This document shows positions 53,117-60,413 of a DNA stretch of 64,000 bases, piece after piece. Location: contig NZ_JAEVLS010000002.1 in the NCBI RefSeq assembly GCF_016801985.1, positions 682,001-746,000 on the forward strand. Reading direction: 5' to 3'. The position numbers were made by a program, and so were the translations under genes. This stretch comes from Steroidobacter gossypii. GTDB lineage: Bacteria; Pseudomonadota; Gammaproteobacteria; Steroidobacterales; Steroidobacteraceae. The notes under the pieces were generated by a model. It worked only from the letters and a program-made list of their open reading frames with translations, had not been told where the DNA came from and did not search any database. Position 1 is the stretch's first letter. Each line of letters opens with the position of its first letter.

Positions 53117-55644
53117 ACGGCCTCCCGCTGCTGGGCGCGCTCGTCGCTGGTGGCGGGGCGGATCTGGCCGCGCTCCTGTACGAACACCACGTTTTCGTCG
53201 GTGCGGTCGCTGTTGACGAAGTGACGGAAACGTTTGAGGGTCTGCGGATCCTCCACGGCCTTCTTCCATTCGCACTCGTAGGTGCTGACGATGCGCGCCA
53301 TGTCCGCTTCGAGCTCGGCCGCGATGCCCAGCTGGTCTTCGATCACGACCTGCTTCAAGTAGTCGAGGCCGCCTTCGAGATTGTCCATCCACACCGAAGT
53401 GCGTTGCAGTCGATCGGCGGTGCGGATGTAGAACATCAGGAAGCGATCGATGTAACGGACCAGCGTCTCGCGATCCAGGTCCCCAGCCAGCAGGTCCGCG
53501 TGGCGAGGCTTCATGCCGCCGTTGCCGCATACGTACAGATTCCAGCCTTTTTCGGTGGCGATGATGCCCACGTCTTTGCTTTGCGCCTCGGCGCACTCGC
53601 GCGTGCAGCCAGAGACGGCAAACTTGATCTTGTGAGGAGCGCGCAGGCCCTTGTATCGGTTCTCGATGTCGATGGCGAAGCCGACGCTGTCCTGAACGCC
53701 ATAACGGCACCAGGTCGAACCGACGCAGGACTTCACCGTGCGCAATGCTTTGCCGTAGGCGTGGCCGGACTCGAAGCCGGCGTCGATGAGCTCGCGCCAG
53801 ATCAGCGGCAGCTCGTGCACCTGCGCGCCGAACAGATCGATGCGCTGGCCGCCGGTGATCTTGGTGTACAGACCGTACTTCTTGGCGACGGCGCCGATGA
53901 CGATGAGCTTGTCCGGCGTGATTTCGCCACCCGGGATGCGCGGCACCACCGAGTACGTGCCGTCCTTCTGCATGTTGGCGAGGTAGTAGTCGTTCGTGTC
54001 CTGCAAGGTCGCCTTGTCGCGCTTCAATACGAACTCGTTCCAGCACGAGGCCAGGATGGAGGCGACGGTGGGTTTGCAGATGTCGCAGCCCAGGCCGCGA
54101 CCGTGCTTCTCCAGTACTTCGCCAAACGATTTGAGCTGCCCGACACGAACCAGATGAAACAGCTGCTGGCGCGAGTAACGGAAGTGCTCGCACAAGTTGT
54201 TGTTGACCGCGACGCCTCGGCTCGCCAGTTCGGCCTTGAGTAGCTGAGTGACCAGCGTGCTACAGCCGCCGCACGAAGTCGCCGCTTTGGTCGAGGACTT
54301 CAAAGCGCCCATGGTGGTGCAGCCCGCTTCGATGGCCGAGCAGATCGCGCCTTTGCTGACGTTGTTACAGGAGCAGATCATCGCCGTCGCCGGCAGGCCT
54401 GCGACACCCGCACGCTTGGGCTGCTCGCTCGCGCCGAAGCTGGGCACAATCAATTCCTCCGGGTTGGCGGGCAGGGCGGTGCCATCCAGCATCATCTGCA
54501 GCCAGATGCCGTAATCCTCGGCGTCGCCGACCAGGATGCCTCCCAGCAGCCGTGTGCCGTCCTGGTTGACGACCAGCTTCTTATAAACCTGCTTGCGTTC
54601 GTCGACGAAGGCATACGCACGCGAGCCGGGACTCGCGCAGTGAGGATCGCCGAGTGAGGCCACGTCCACGCCCATGAGCTTGAGCTTGGTGCTCATGTCG
54701 GCGCCGGTGAAACAGGGCTCCGCCGTGTCCTGCAGGCGCGCCGCGCAGACGTTCGCCATCTGGTAACCCGGCGCGACCAGGCCATACAGCTTGCCATTCC
54801 ACAGCGCGCATTCGCCGATGGCAAAAATGTTCGGATCGGAGGTGCGGCAGTCGTTGTCGATTACGATGCCGCCGCGCTCGCCGATGCTCAGCCCGCAGGC
54901 GCGAGCCAGTTCGTCGCGGGGGCGAATGCCTGCCGAGAACACCACCATATCCGCTTCGAGCGAGGTGCCGTCGGCGAACTGCAATTTGTGACGGCACTGT
55001 TCGCCATCGACAATGGCAGTGGTGCTCTTGCCGGTGTGAATGCCGACGTCCATCTCGGCGATCTTCTGCCGCAACACGCGACCGCCGACATCATCGACCT
55101 GCACGGCCATGAGACGCGGCGCGAACTCGACCACGTGAGTTTTCAATCCCAGATCGCGTAGCGCCTTGGCCGCTTCCAGTCCCAGCAGACCGCCGCCGAT
55201 GACGACACCGACCTTGCTGTTCGCGGCGTCCGAGCGAATCGCCTCCAGATCTTCGATGGTGCGATAGACGAAGCAGCCGGCGCGCTCGCGGCCCGGAATG
55301 GGCGGCACGAATGGAAACGAACCGGTGGCGAGCACCAACTGATCGTAGGGCAAGGTGCGGCCCTGGGCGGTGCGCACACAGCGCGCTTCGCGATCGATGC
55401 CGATCGCCCTGTCGTTCATATGTAGCGCGATGTCGTTGCGCTCGAAGAACTCTTCCTGAACCAGCGACAGATCCGCGGCACTCTTGCCGCTAAAGAAGCT
55501 GGTGAGCTGCACTCGATCGTAAGCAGGGCGGGGCTCTTCGCAGAGCACGCTGATTTCAAATGCCGTCGAGGCGGCCACCAGCCGCTCGAGCAGCCGTTGT
55601 CCGACCATGCCATTGCCAATCACGACCAGCTGTTTCGCTGACAT
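53113..55644 (-). CDS. nirB: Nitrite reductase [NAD(P)H] large subunit NirB
   Basis: An 843-residue cytoplasmic siroheme enzyme reducing nitrite to ammonium. Residues 1-300 bind FAD and NAD(P)H (VVIGNGMVGQRLLERL, VVIGGGLLGLEAAKAL). A BFD-type [2Fe-2S] segment follows (ICSCNNVSKG, TSCGGCSTLV), then the siroheme/[4Fe-4S] half with SCVGSTWCRYG, SGCTRECAEAQ and YVCGNGGMKP. First gene of the operon, ATG at 55644 with GGGTGAAAG ahead. Controlled by the predicted sigma-54 promoter and leader hairpin upstream. Confidence 0.96.
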   Translation of the reverse strand: MSAKQLVVIGNGMVGQRLLERLVAASTAFEISVLCEEPRPAYDRVQLTSFFSGKSAADLSLVQEEFFERNDIALHMNDRAIGIDREARCVRTAQGRTLPYDQLVLATGSFPFVPPIPGRERAGCFVYRTIEDLEAIRSDAANSKVGVVIGGGLLGLEAAKALRDLGLKTHVVEFAPRLMAVQVDDVGGRVLRQKIAEMDVGIHTGKSTTAIVDGEQCRHKLQFADGTSLEADMVVFSAGIRPRDELARACGLSIGERGGIVIDNDCRTSDPNIFAIGECALWNGKLYGLVAPGYQMANVCAARLQDTAEPCFTGADMSTKLKLMGVDVASLGDPHCASPGSRAYAFVDERKQVYKKLVVNQDGTRLLGGILVGDAEDYGIWLQMMLDGTALPANPEELIVPSFGASEQPKRAGVAGLPATAMICSCNNVSKGAICSAIEAGCTTMGALKSSTKAATSCGGCSTLVTQLLKAELASRGVAVNNNLCEHFRYSRQQLFHLVRVGQLKSFGEVLEKHGRGLGCDICKPTVASILASCWNEFVLKRDKATLQDTNDYYLANMQKDGTYSVVPRIPGGEITPDKLIVIGAVAKKYGLYTKITGGQRIDLFGAQVHELPLIWRELIDAGFESGHAYGKALRTVKSCVGSTWCRYGVQDSVGFAIDIENRYKGLRAPHKIKFAVSGCTRECAEAQSKDVGIIATEKGWNLYVCGNGGMKPRHADLLAGDLDRETLVRYIDRFLMFYIRTADRLQRTSVWMDNLEGGLDYLKQVVIEDQLGIAAELEADMARIVSTYECEWKKAVEDPQTLKRFRHFVNSDRTDENVVFVQERGQIRPATSDERAQQREAV

Positions 55645-55761
55645 CTTTCACCCATGATCGAGCGCCCGGCGTGGCGGGCAACGATTCGTTTGCTTGAAGG
55701 GTGGTGAGGGACAGCGAGCTGCGACAGGCCGCGCGCGGCGGGAGGTGTCTCGAGGCACTCG

Positions 55762-55792
55762 CTGGTGCTGCGCCCATCATTGGAGCAGCCAG
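55762..55792 (-). promoter_or_regulatory. ANTAR-type leader hairpin of nirB
   Basis: In the minus-strand leader a stem CUGG-CUGC-UCC pairs with GGG-CGCAG-CCAG around the hexaloop AAUGAU (plus-strand positions 55776-55781). Hexaloops with A at position 1 and G at position 4 are the recognition feature of ANTAR proteins such as NasT, whose gene is divergent here. Only one such hairpin is clear; the usual second one and a terminator I could not identify. It begins about 4 nt after the predicted transcription start. Confidence 0.6.
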
Positions 55793-55806
55793 GATGCCAG
55801 TAGCGT

Positions 55807-55822
55807 TGCAAACGGTATGCCA
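55807..55822 (-). promoter_or_regulatory. Sigma-54 (RpoN) promoter for nirB operon
   Basis: Minus-strand TGGCATACCGTTTGCA: the GG at -24 and GC at -12 are exactly 10 bp apart, and it matches the consensus TGGCACG-N4-TTGCA at most positions. Predicted start is near 55796, giving a leader of about 150 nt. Confidence 0.85.
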
Positions 55823-55873
55823 CGTTGATGGGGCCGCGACGTCCGCGATTTATCGGCCCTGCGTGGCTGCGCT

Positions 55874-55922
55874 TGCTCAGATGTGGTGCGTGTGACGTTC
55901 GCAACGCACTTAAAGTGGTGCG
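55874..55922. promoter_or_regulatory. Two NtrC-like enhancer sites
   Basis: Site 1 at 55874-55890 (TGCTCAGATGTGGTGCG) has the 17-bp NtrC architecture TGCACC-N5-GGTGCA with a weak left half. Site 2 at 55905-55922 (CGCACT, 6 bp, GGTGCG) is a better inverted repeat with one extra spacer base. The GTGGTGCG elements are 32 bp apart, about 85 and 118 bp upstream of the sigma-54 start, the spacing expected for enhancer binding. Confidence 0.5.
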
Positions 55923-55995
55923 AACGCTTGCGCGCCACGCCGTGATGCATCCGGCATGCAAGGGGCCTGACCGCTGGCACAGCCATTGCAAACCC

Positions 55996-56610
55996 ATGGA
56001 TCCGATGCCCGAAGCCACGCCCAAAACCGAGCCCACTCTGCGCGTGTTGATCGTCGATCAAAACGTCATGCGCGCCAGCATTCTCGAGGAAGGGCTGCGC
56101 GAGGCCGGCTATGTGAACGTGACGGTGCTGCGTGAGATGCACAATCTCATGCGACGGATCGTCGACCTCGATCCGGAAGTCATCGTCATCGATCTGGAGA
56201 ATCCGAACCGCGACGTGCTGGAGCAGATGTTCCAGGTGTCGCGCGTGGTGCGGCGGCCCATCGCCATGTTCGTGGATCGCTCCGACACCGACATGATCGT
56301 AGCGGCCGTGGACGCAGGCGTGGGCTCGTACGTCGTCGACGGATTGAAGAAGGAGCGCGTCAAGGCCGTGCTCGATATGGCGATCAGTCGCTTCCATGCC
56401 TTCAACAAACTCCGCGAGGAGCTCGATAACGCACGTCAGGCGCTCGATGAGCGCAAGATCGTCGACCGCGCCAAAGGCATTCTGATGAAGCAGCGAGGCA
56501 TGAGCGAGGAGGCCGCGTATGCACTGCTGCGTAAAGCGGCGATGAATGAAAATCGGCGCTTGAGCGAGGTCGCGCAAAGCGTGGTGACCGCAGCGAGCCT
56601 GTTGAAATGA
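55996..56610 (+). CDS. nasT: Nitrate regulatory antiterminator NasT (ANTAR)
   Basis: A 204-residue response-regulator-like protein: a receiver-fold N-terminus (LRVLIVDQNVMRASILEEGL; DPEVIVIDLENPNRDV, where the phosphorylation position is D in VIVIDLENP) and a C-terminal ANTAR domain (ALDERKIVDRAKGILMKQRGMSEEAAYALLRKAAM). NasT binds hexaloop hairpins to prevent termination and is held inactive by NasS without nitrate. ATG at 55996 (another at 56005). The stop overlaps the nasS start by 4 bases. It is divergent from nirB, whose leader holds such a hairpin. Confidence 0.92.
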   Translation: MDPMPEATPKTEPTLRVLIVDQNVMRASILEEGLREAGYVNVTVLREMHNLMRRIVDLDPEVIVIDLENPNRDVLEQMFQVSRVVRRPIAMFVDRSDTDMIVAAVDAGVGSYVVDGLKKERVKAVLDMAISRFHAFNKLREELDNARQALDERKIVDRAKGILMKQRGMSEEAAYALLRKAAMNENRRLSEVAQSVVTAASLLK

Positions 56611-57800
56611 ATCCTGCTCAAATCGAACACGGAACCACGGTCGTCGGATTCATTCCGCTGCTGGATTGCGCGCCGCTCGCCGTTGCGGTCGAGAAAGGGT
56701 TCGCCGCCGAACAAGGGCTGGACCTGCGCCTGGTGCGAGAAACTTCGTGGGCCAACATTCGTGATCGCGTAGTCGTCGGTCATTTCGACGCCGCGCACAT
56801 GCTCGGTCCCATGGCAATCGCGTCGACTCTTGGCGTGGGGCACCTCAAGGTGCCGATGGCGGCGCCTCTATCGCTCGGCCTCGGAGGCAGTGGCATCACC
56901 GTTTCTCTGGGCTTGTGGGACTCGATGACGGCGGAGGGTGCGTCGCTGTCCGCCAGTCCGCGTGCGCTGGGCGAAGCTCTTCGCACCGTCGTGCGCGCTC
57001 GGGAGCGAGCGCAACGGCAGCCGCTCACGTTTGCGATGGTCTATCCATTCTCCAGTCACAACTATGAGCTGCGTTACTGGCTTGCAGCGTGCGGGATTGA
57101 TCCGGACCGCGATGTGCGCGTCATCGTGATTCCGCCGCCGTTGCTGGTCGATGCCATGCGCGAAGGGCAGATCGATGGGTTCTGCGTCGGCGAGCCTTGG
57201 AACAGTCTCGCGGTGGCGGCCGGCGTCGGATGCATTGCTTTGCCGACCACAGCGATCTGGCGCTTGAGTCCGGAGAAGGTGCTGGGTTGCCGTCTGGAGT
57301 GGACGCAGCGCCATCCGGACCGACTGCGAGCGCTGGTGCGCGCCGTTTATAAGTCTGCGTTGTGGTGCGAGCAGCCGGAGAATCATGCGGAGCTGTCGCG
57401 CTTGCTGGCGGAGCCGCGTTTCGTGGGCGCGCCGGCAGAGATCCTGTTGCGCGGGCTGTCGAATCGCCTTTGCATGCAGCCAGGAGGCGAGCCGCAGCGA
57501 CTTGAGAATTTCTATTTGCCCGCCTCGCGGCTGGCCACGTTTCCGTGGGTAAGTCACGCGCTCTGGTTCTACTCGCAGATGGTTCGCTGGGGACAGGTTG
57601 GCTTCGATCCGGAGCATGTCCCGCAAGTGCGCGCGACTTATCGACCCGACCTGTATCGGCTGGCCCTGTCGGGCACGGCCGCGGAGATTCCCACGTCAGA
57701 CACCAAGATCGAAGGCGAGTCGCAGGGGCGCGACGGATTCTTCGACGGCGCGCGCTTCGATCCCAACGATCTGTCCACCTATGCACGTAAGGCGGAATGA
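56607..57800 (+). CDS. nasS: Nitrate sensor NasS (NrtA/CmpA-like)
   Basis: A 397-residue protein of the nitrate/bicarbonate-binding family without a signal peptide, which distinguishes cytoplasmic NasS from the transport protein NrtA. Family segments: VVGFIPLLDCAPLAVAVEKGFAAEQGLDLRLVRE, FDAAHMLGPMAIASTLG, YPFSSHNYELRYWLAACGIDP and DGFCVGEPWN. It binds nitrate and then releases NasT. ATG at 56607 overlaps the nasT stop (ATGA), so the two-component pair is translationally coupled. Confidence 0.92.
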   Translation: MNPAQIEHGTTVVGFIPLLDCAPLAVAVEKGFAAEQGLDLRLVRETSWANIRDRVVVGHFDAAHMLGPMAIASTLGVGHLKVPMAAPLSLGLGGSGITVSLGLWDSMTAEGASLSASPRALGEALRTVVRARERAQRQPLTFAMVYPFSSHNYELRYWLAACGIDPDRDVRVIVIPPPLLVDAMREGQIDGFCVGEPWNSLAVAAGVGCIALPTTAIWRLSPEKVLGCRLEWTQRHPDRLRALVRAVYKSALWCEQPENHAELSRLLAEPRFVGAPAEILLRGLSNRLCMQPGGEPQRLENFYLPASRLATFPWVSHALWFYSQMVRWGQVGFDPEHVPQVRATYRPDLYRLALSGTAAEIPTSDTKIEGESQGRDGFFDGARFDPNDLSTYARKAE

Positions 57801-59062
57801 TGAGCTCATGGAGTCGGCGAGCAGGTTTGGGCGCACTCGTGGCGGCGATGTCTGCTCCTTGTGCGGCTGCGGATTTCGGAGTGCTGGGGAACGCGCTGTC
57901 GCAGTCGAAGCCCATCATCGATGCGCGGGTCCGCTATGAGAGCGTCGATCAAACCCCGCTGGTTGAAGATGCTCACGTTGAGACGTTACGCATGCGCCTC
58001 GGCTTCGAAACCGGCAGGGCCTGGAGCACGAGCTTTCTGGCCGAGGGCGAACTCATCACGGAGCTGGAGGGCAGGTATCGCGACGACACGGCGCGAGCAC
58101 GCAATCTGAACTACCCGGTCATTCCGGATCCCGAGACCGAGGAGATCAATCGGCTGCAACTGGTGAACACCGCGCTGCCGGGCACGACCGTGACCCTGGG
58201 GCGGCAGCGTATCGTGCTCGACGATCATCGCTTCGTGGGCAACGTGGGCTGGCGTCAGAACGAGCAAACATTCGACGCCGTGCGCATCGTCAACAAGTCG
58301 CTGCCGGCGCTCACTCTGGATGCCACGTATCTGAATCAGGTGAACCGCATCTTCGGTCGCGACTCGCCGCAGGGGCGATATCACGGTGACGGCGTGCTTG
58401 CCAATGCGGCGTATCGATCTGCAATCGGCAAACTCAGCGCCTTCGGTTATTGGCTCGACTTCGATGCGGCTGCTGGCTTGCAAGGCGGTTTGGATCCGAC
58501 ACGCGTGTCGAATGAAACGTTCGGCGTGCGCCTGACCGGTGAGCAACCATTGAGCAAGTTCCAGGTCGCGTACGCCGCGACCGTGGCACGACAAAGCGAC
58601 CATGGCAGCAATCCCTTCGCCTTCGATCTCGATTACTACTCGGTGGAGCTGACCGGCACGTACCGGCAGTACAGCATGACCTTGGGACAGGAAGTCATGG
58701 AAGGGGATGGCACGGTGGGGTTCGCAACGCCCCTGGCCACCATGCATCGCTTTCACGGCTGGGCGGACAAGTTCTTGACCACGCCGGCCAATGGCATCGA
58801 CGACCGCTATGTGAGCCTCGGCTATCTCGCCAAAGGCGTCGCCGCGCTCGATGATCTGTCCGCGACCGTCGTGTACCGCGACTTCGAGTCCGAGCGCCTG
58901 GCGCAGGATCTGGGCGATGAGATCGATCTGCAACTGCAGGCGAGATATCGTCGCTTCGTCGGATTACTCAAGGTCGCGCTCTACGAATCCCATGAAGGCC
59001 GCACGCCTGCGGCTTATCAGGACACCACCAAGTTCTGGGCGCAGCTGGATTACGTGTGGTGA
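57797..59062 (+). CDS. Alginate-export-family outer-membrane porin, linked to nitrate genes
   Basis: A 421-residue protein with an N-terminal signal (GLGALVAAMSAPCAAA at about residues 10-25) and amphipathic beta-strands typical of an outer-membrane barrel, including RYESVDQTPLVEDAHVETLRMRLGFET, and ending in aromatic LDYVW. The pattern fits the alginate-export (AlgE-like) porin family. It is translationally coupled to nasS (ATGA), so nitrate or nitrite uptake is a likely role. No inner-membrane nitrate transporter is in the cluster. ATG at 57797 or 57800. Confidence 0.8.
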   Translation: MMSSWSRRAGLGALVAAMSAPCAAADFGVLGNALSQSKPIIDARVRYESVDQTPLVEDAHVETLRMRLGFETGRAWSTSFLAEGELITELEGRYRDDTARARNLNYPVIPDPETEEINRLQLVNTALPGTTVTLGRQRIVLDDHRFVGNVGWRQNEQTFDAVRIVNKSLPALTLDATYLNQVNRIFGRDSPQGRYHGDGVLANAAYRSAIGKLSAFGYWLDFDAAAGLQGGLDPTRVSNETFGVRLTGEQPLSKFQVAYAATVARQSDHGSNPFAFDLDYYSVELTGTYRQYSMTLGQEVMEGDGTVGFATPLATMHRFHGWADKFLTTPANGIDDRYVSLGYLAKGVAALDDLSATVVYRDFESERLAQDLGDEIDLQLQARYRRFVGLLKVALYESHEGRTPAAYQDTTKFWAQLDYVW

Positions 59063-59073
59063 CAGTCTTGCCG

Positions 59074-59439
59074 CTATGAGCGGGACGGCAGGATCTTCAG
59101 CACGGTCTCCGACGGCCGGCTGAGCACGGCGCCGCGCGGGGTCACGACGATGGGACGATTCATCAGCACGGGATGCTTCACCATCTGATCGATGATCTCG
59201 TCGTCGGTCCACTTCGAGGAGTCGCCGAGGCCCAGCTTCGCCACTTCCTTCTCGCGCATCAGTTCGCGTGGCGTGAGTTTCATCTTCGCCAACAAGTCCA
59301 GCAGCGTTTTACGATCCGCGGGCGTCTTCAAATACTCCACCACGCGCGGCTCGATGCCGGCCTCGCGAATCAGCGCGAGGGTGTTGCGAGACGTGCCGCA
59401 GGCGGGATTGTGGTAGATGGTGACGTCGGCTGAGCTCAT
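59074..59439 (-). CDS. arsC: Arsenate reductase (glutaredoxin type) ArsC
   Basis: A 121-residue thioredoxin-fold protein with the active-site segment YHNPACGTSRNTL (Cys at residue 14) and RPIVVTPRGAVLSRP (with the conserved Arg). This is the ArsC/Spx-like family that reduces arsenate with glutaredoxin and glutathione. Length about 20 residues shorter than plasmid R773 ArsC but typical for the chromosomal type. No arsenite pump or ArsR gene is adjacent. Convergent with the porin gene. Confidence 0.9.
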   Translation of the reverse strand: MSSADVTIYHNPACGTSRNTLALIREAGIEPRVVEYLKTPADRKTLLDLLAKMKLTPRELMREKEVAKLGLGDSSKWTDDEIIDQMVKHPVLMNRPIVVTPRGAVLSRPSETVLKILPSRS

Positions 59440-59498
59440 GGGAATGCTCGCAGTCCATCGAAGCTGCGAGTGTAGCCCATTCCGGCAGCAGAAGACGG

Positions 59499-59527
59499 TC
59501 CCGCCGCCGCGAGCGCCAGCGGCGGGA
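59499..59527. terminator. GC-rich hairpin 3' of hpf
   Basis: TCCCGCCGC and its exact complement are 11 bp apart, between the end of hpf and the start of arsC on the minus strand. There is no long T-run, so it may be a weak terminator or stabilising hairpin. Confidence 0.5.
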
Positions 59528-59553
59528 TCGCGACGCGAATCAACTAGCGGCGA

Positions 59554-59865
59554 TCAGTGTGTTTCCAGCTTGCCGATGGCGTGGCTGAGCGCGTGATCCA
59601 GCCGCTCCAGCGCGCCATCGATGGCCAGTTGTAAAGTCTCGGCGTGGTGAGTCACGGCGATGGGCGCCAGATTCGACATGCGTGCTTCCAGCATACAGCG
59701 CTTATCGGGGCCTCCCTTGCCTGCGTTCAGATCGCCAAGGTGCATTTCCACTCGGGTGATGCGATCGGCGAACTTGGCCAGCGAATCCTCGACGGTTCTG
59801 GACAGCCGTTCGGCGGTGTCTCCGGCGAGGCGGACGCGATTGTCGTGATTGACTTGTACCTGCAT
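59554..59865 (-). CDS. HPF/RaiA-family ribosome-associated protein
   Basis: A 103-residue protein with MQVQVNHDNRVRL, then SLAKFADRITRVEMHLGDLNAGKGGPDKRC and a C-terminal HAETLQLAIDGALERLDHALSHAIG, the beta-alpha-beta-beta-beta-alpha pattern of HPF/RaiA proteins that stabilise or hibernate ribosomes. The single-domain (short) type. ATG at 59865, supported by GAAGGAAG; an upstream in-frame extension is spurious. It lies alone, not beside rpoN. Confidence 0.85.
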   Translation of the reverse strand: MQVQVNHDNRVRLAGDTAERLSRTVEDSLAKFADRITRVEMHLGDLNAGKGGPDKRCMLEARMSNLAPIAVTHHAETLQLAIDGALERLDHALSHAIGKLETH

Positions 59866-60107
59866 GCGAGCTTCCTTCGGGCCCCGGGACTGTGGAATGG
59901 GGCCTAGCCTATGAAAGGACTCGGACGGCGGTGGACTTGTTCCCGGTCGGGGAAAGATCCACAGCGGCGTCCCCACACGATGCACCATGGGGCCGCCAGG
60001 AGCATTACGCAAGCCAGCTGTGCCGCGAATCAATAAGGCGAAGCCGCAAGGCCCGCTCCGGGAGACGCGGGCCCGGAACTGGCCCGCGACGGACACGTTT
60101 TGGCCGC

Positions 60108-60314
60108 ATGCCTTCGACCGTCATCCAGTCGTTCGAGTACGACGCCCGCACGCGGCAGCTGCACGTGCTGTTTCGCTCCGGCCGAAGTTACATCTACCAG
60201 GACGTTGCGGGCGAGACCTATCAGGCCATGCGCCGGTCGTTCTCGAAGGGCGAGTTCTTCAACGAGCACATCCGCGACAAGTACGCTTTTCGGCGCGTCG
60301 ACGTCGAAGACTGA
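60108..60314 (+). CDS. KTSC-domain protein
   Basis: A 68-residue protein (MPSTVIQSFEYDARTRQLHV, then YIYQDVAGETYQAMRRSFSKGEFFNEHIRD) matching the KTSC domain, named for a conserved Lys-Thr-Ser-Cys-like segment and often attached to lysyl-tRNA synthetase or nucleic-acid proteins. Here it is stand-alone. ATG at 60108. The Y-x-Y and F-F-N-x-x-I motifs are clear. Function unknown. Confidence 0.85.
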   Translation: MPSTVIQSFEYDARTRQLHVLFRSGRSYIYQDVAGETYQAMRRSFSKGEFFNEHIRDKYAFRRVDVED

Positions 60315-60413
60315 ATTCCGCTGCCCGGACGGGCGTAGTCACCGCCGTTCGCCGCGGCGTATCATGGGCGTCAGAACAAAGAGTGCGCGCGCACGGGATG
60401 CGCAGGAGCATCC

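Noticed and set aside
53117-54193. In-frame N-terminal extension of the NirD-flavoprotein fusion
   Set aside because: This is out-of-frame nirB sequence; nirD homology starts exactly at the ATG that overlaps the nirB stop.
55703-55760. Second ANTAR hairpin or intrinsic terminator in the nirB leader
   Set aside because: The GAG/CUC hairpin has an eight-base loop without A1/G4, and the GCCGCGCGCGGC palindrome lacks a following U-tract; neither meets the criteria.
59866-60107. Gene in the 242-bp gap between hpf and the KTSC gene
   Set aside because: Frames here are upstream extensions of the two genes without ribosome-binding sites or recognisable composition.
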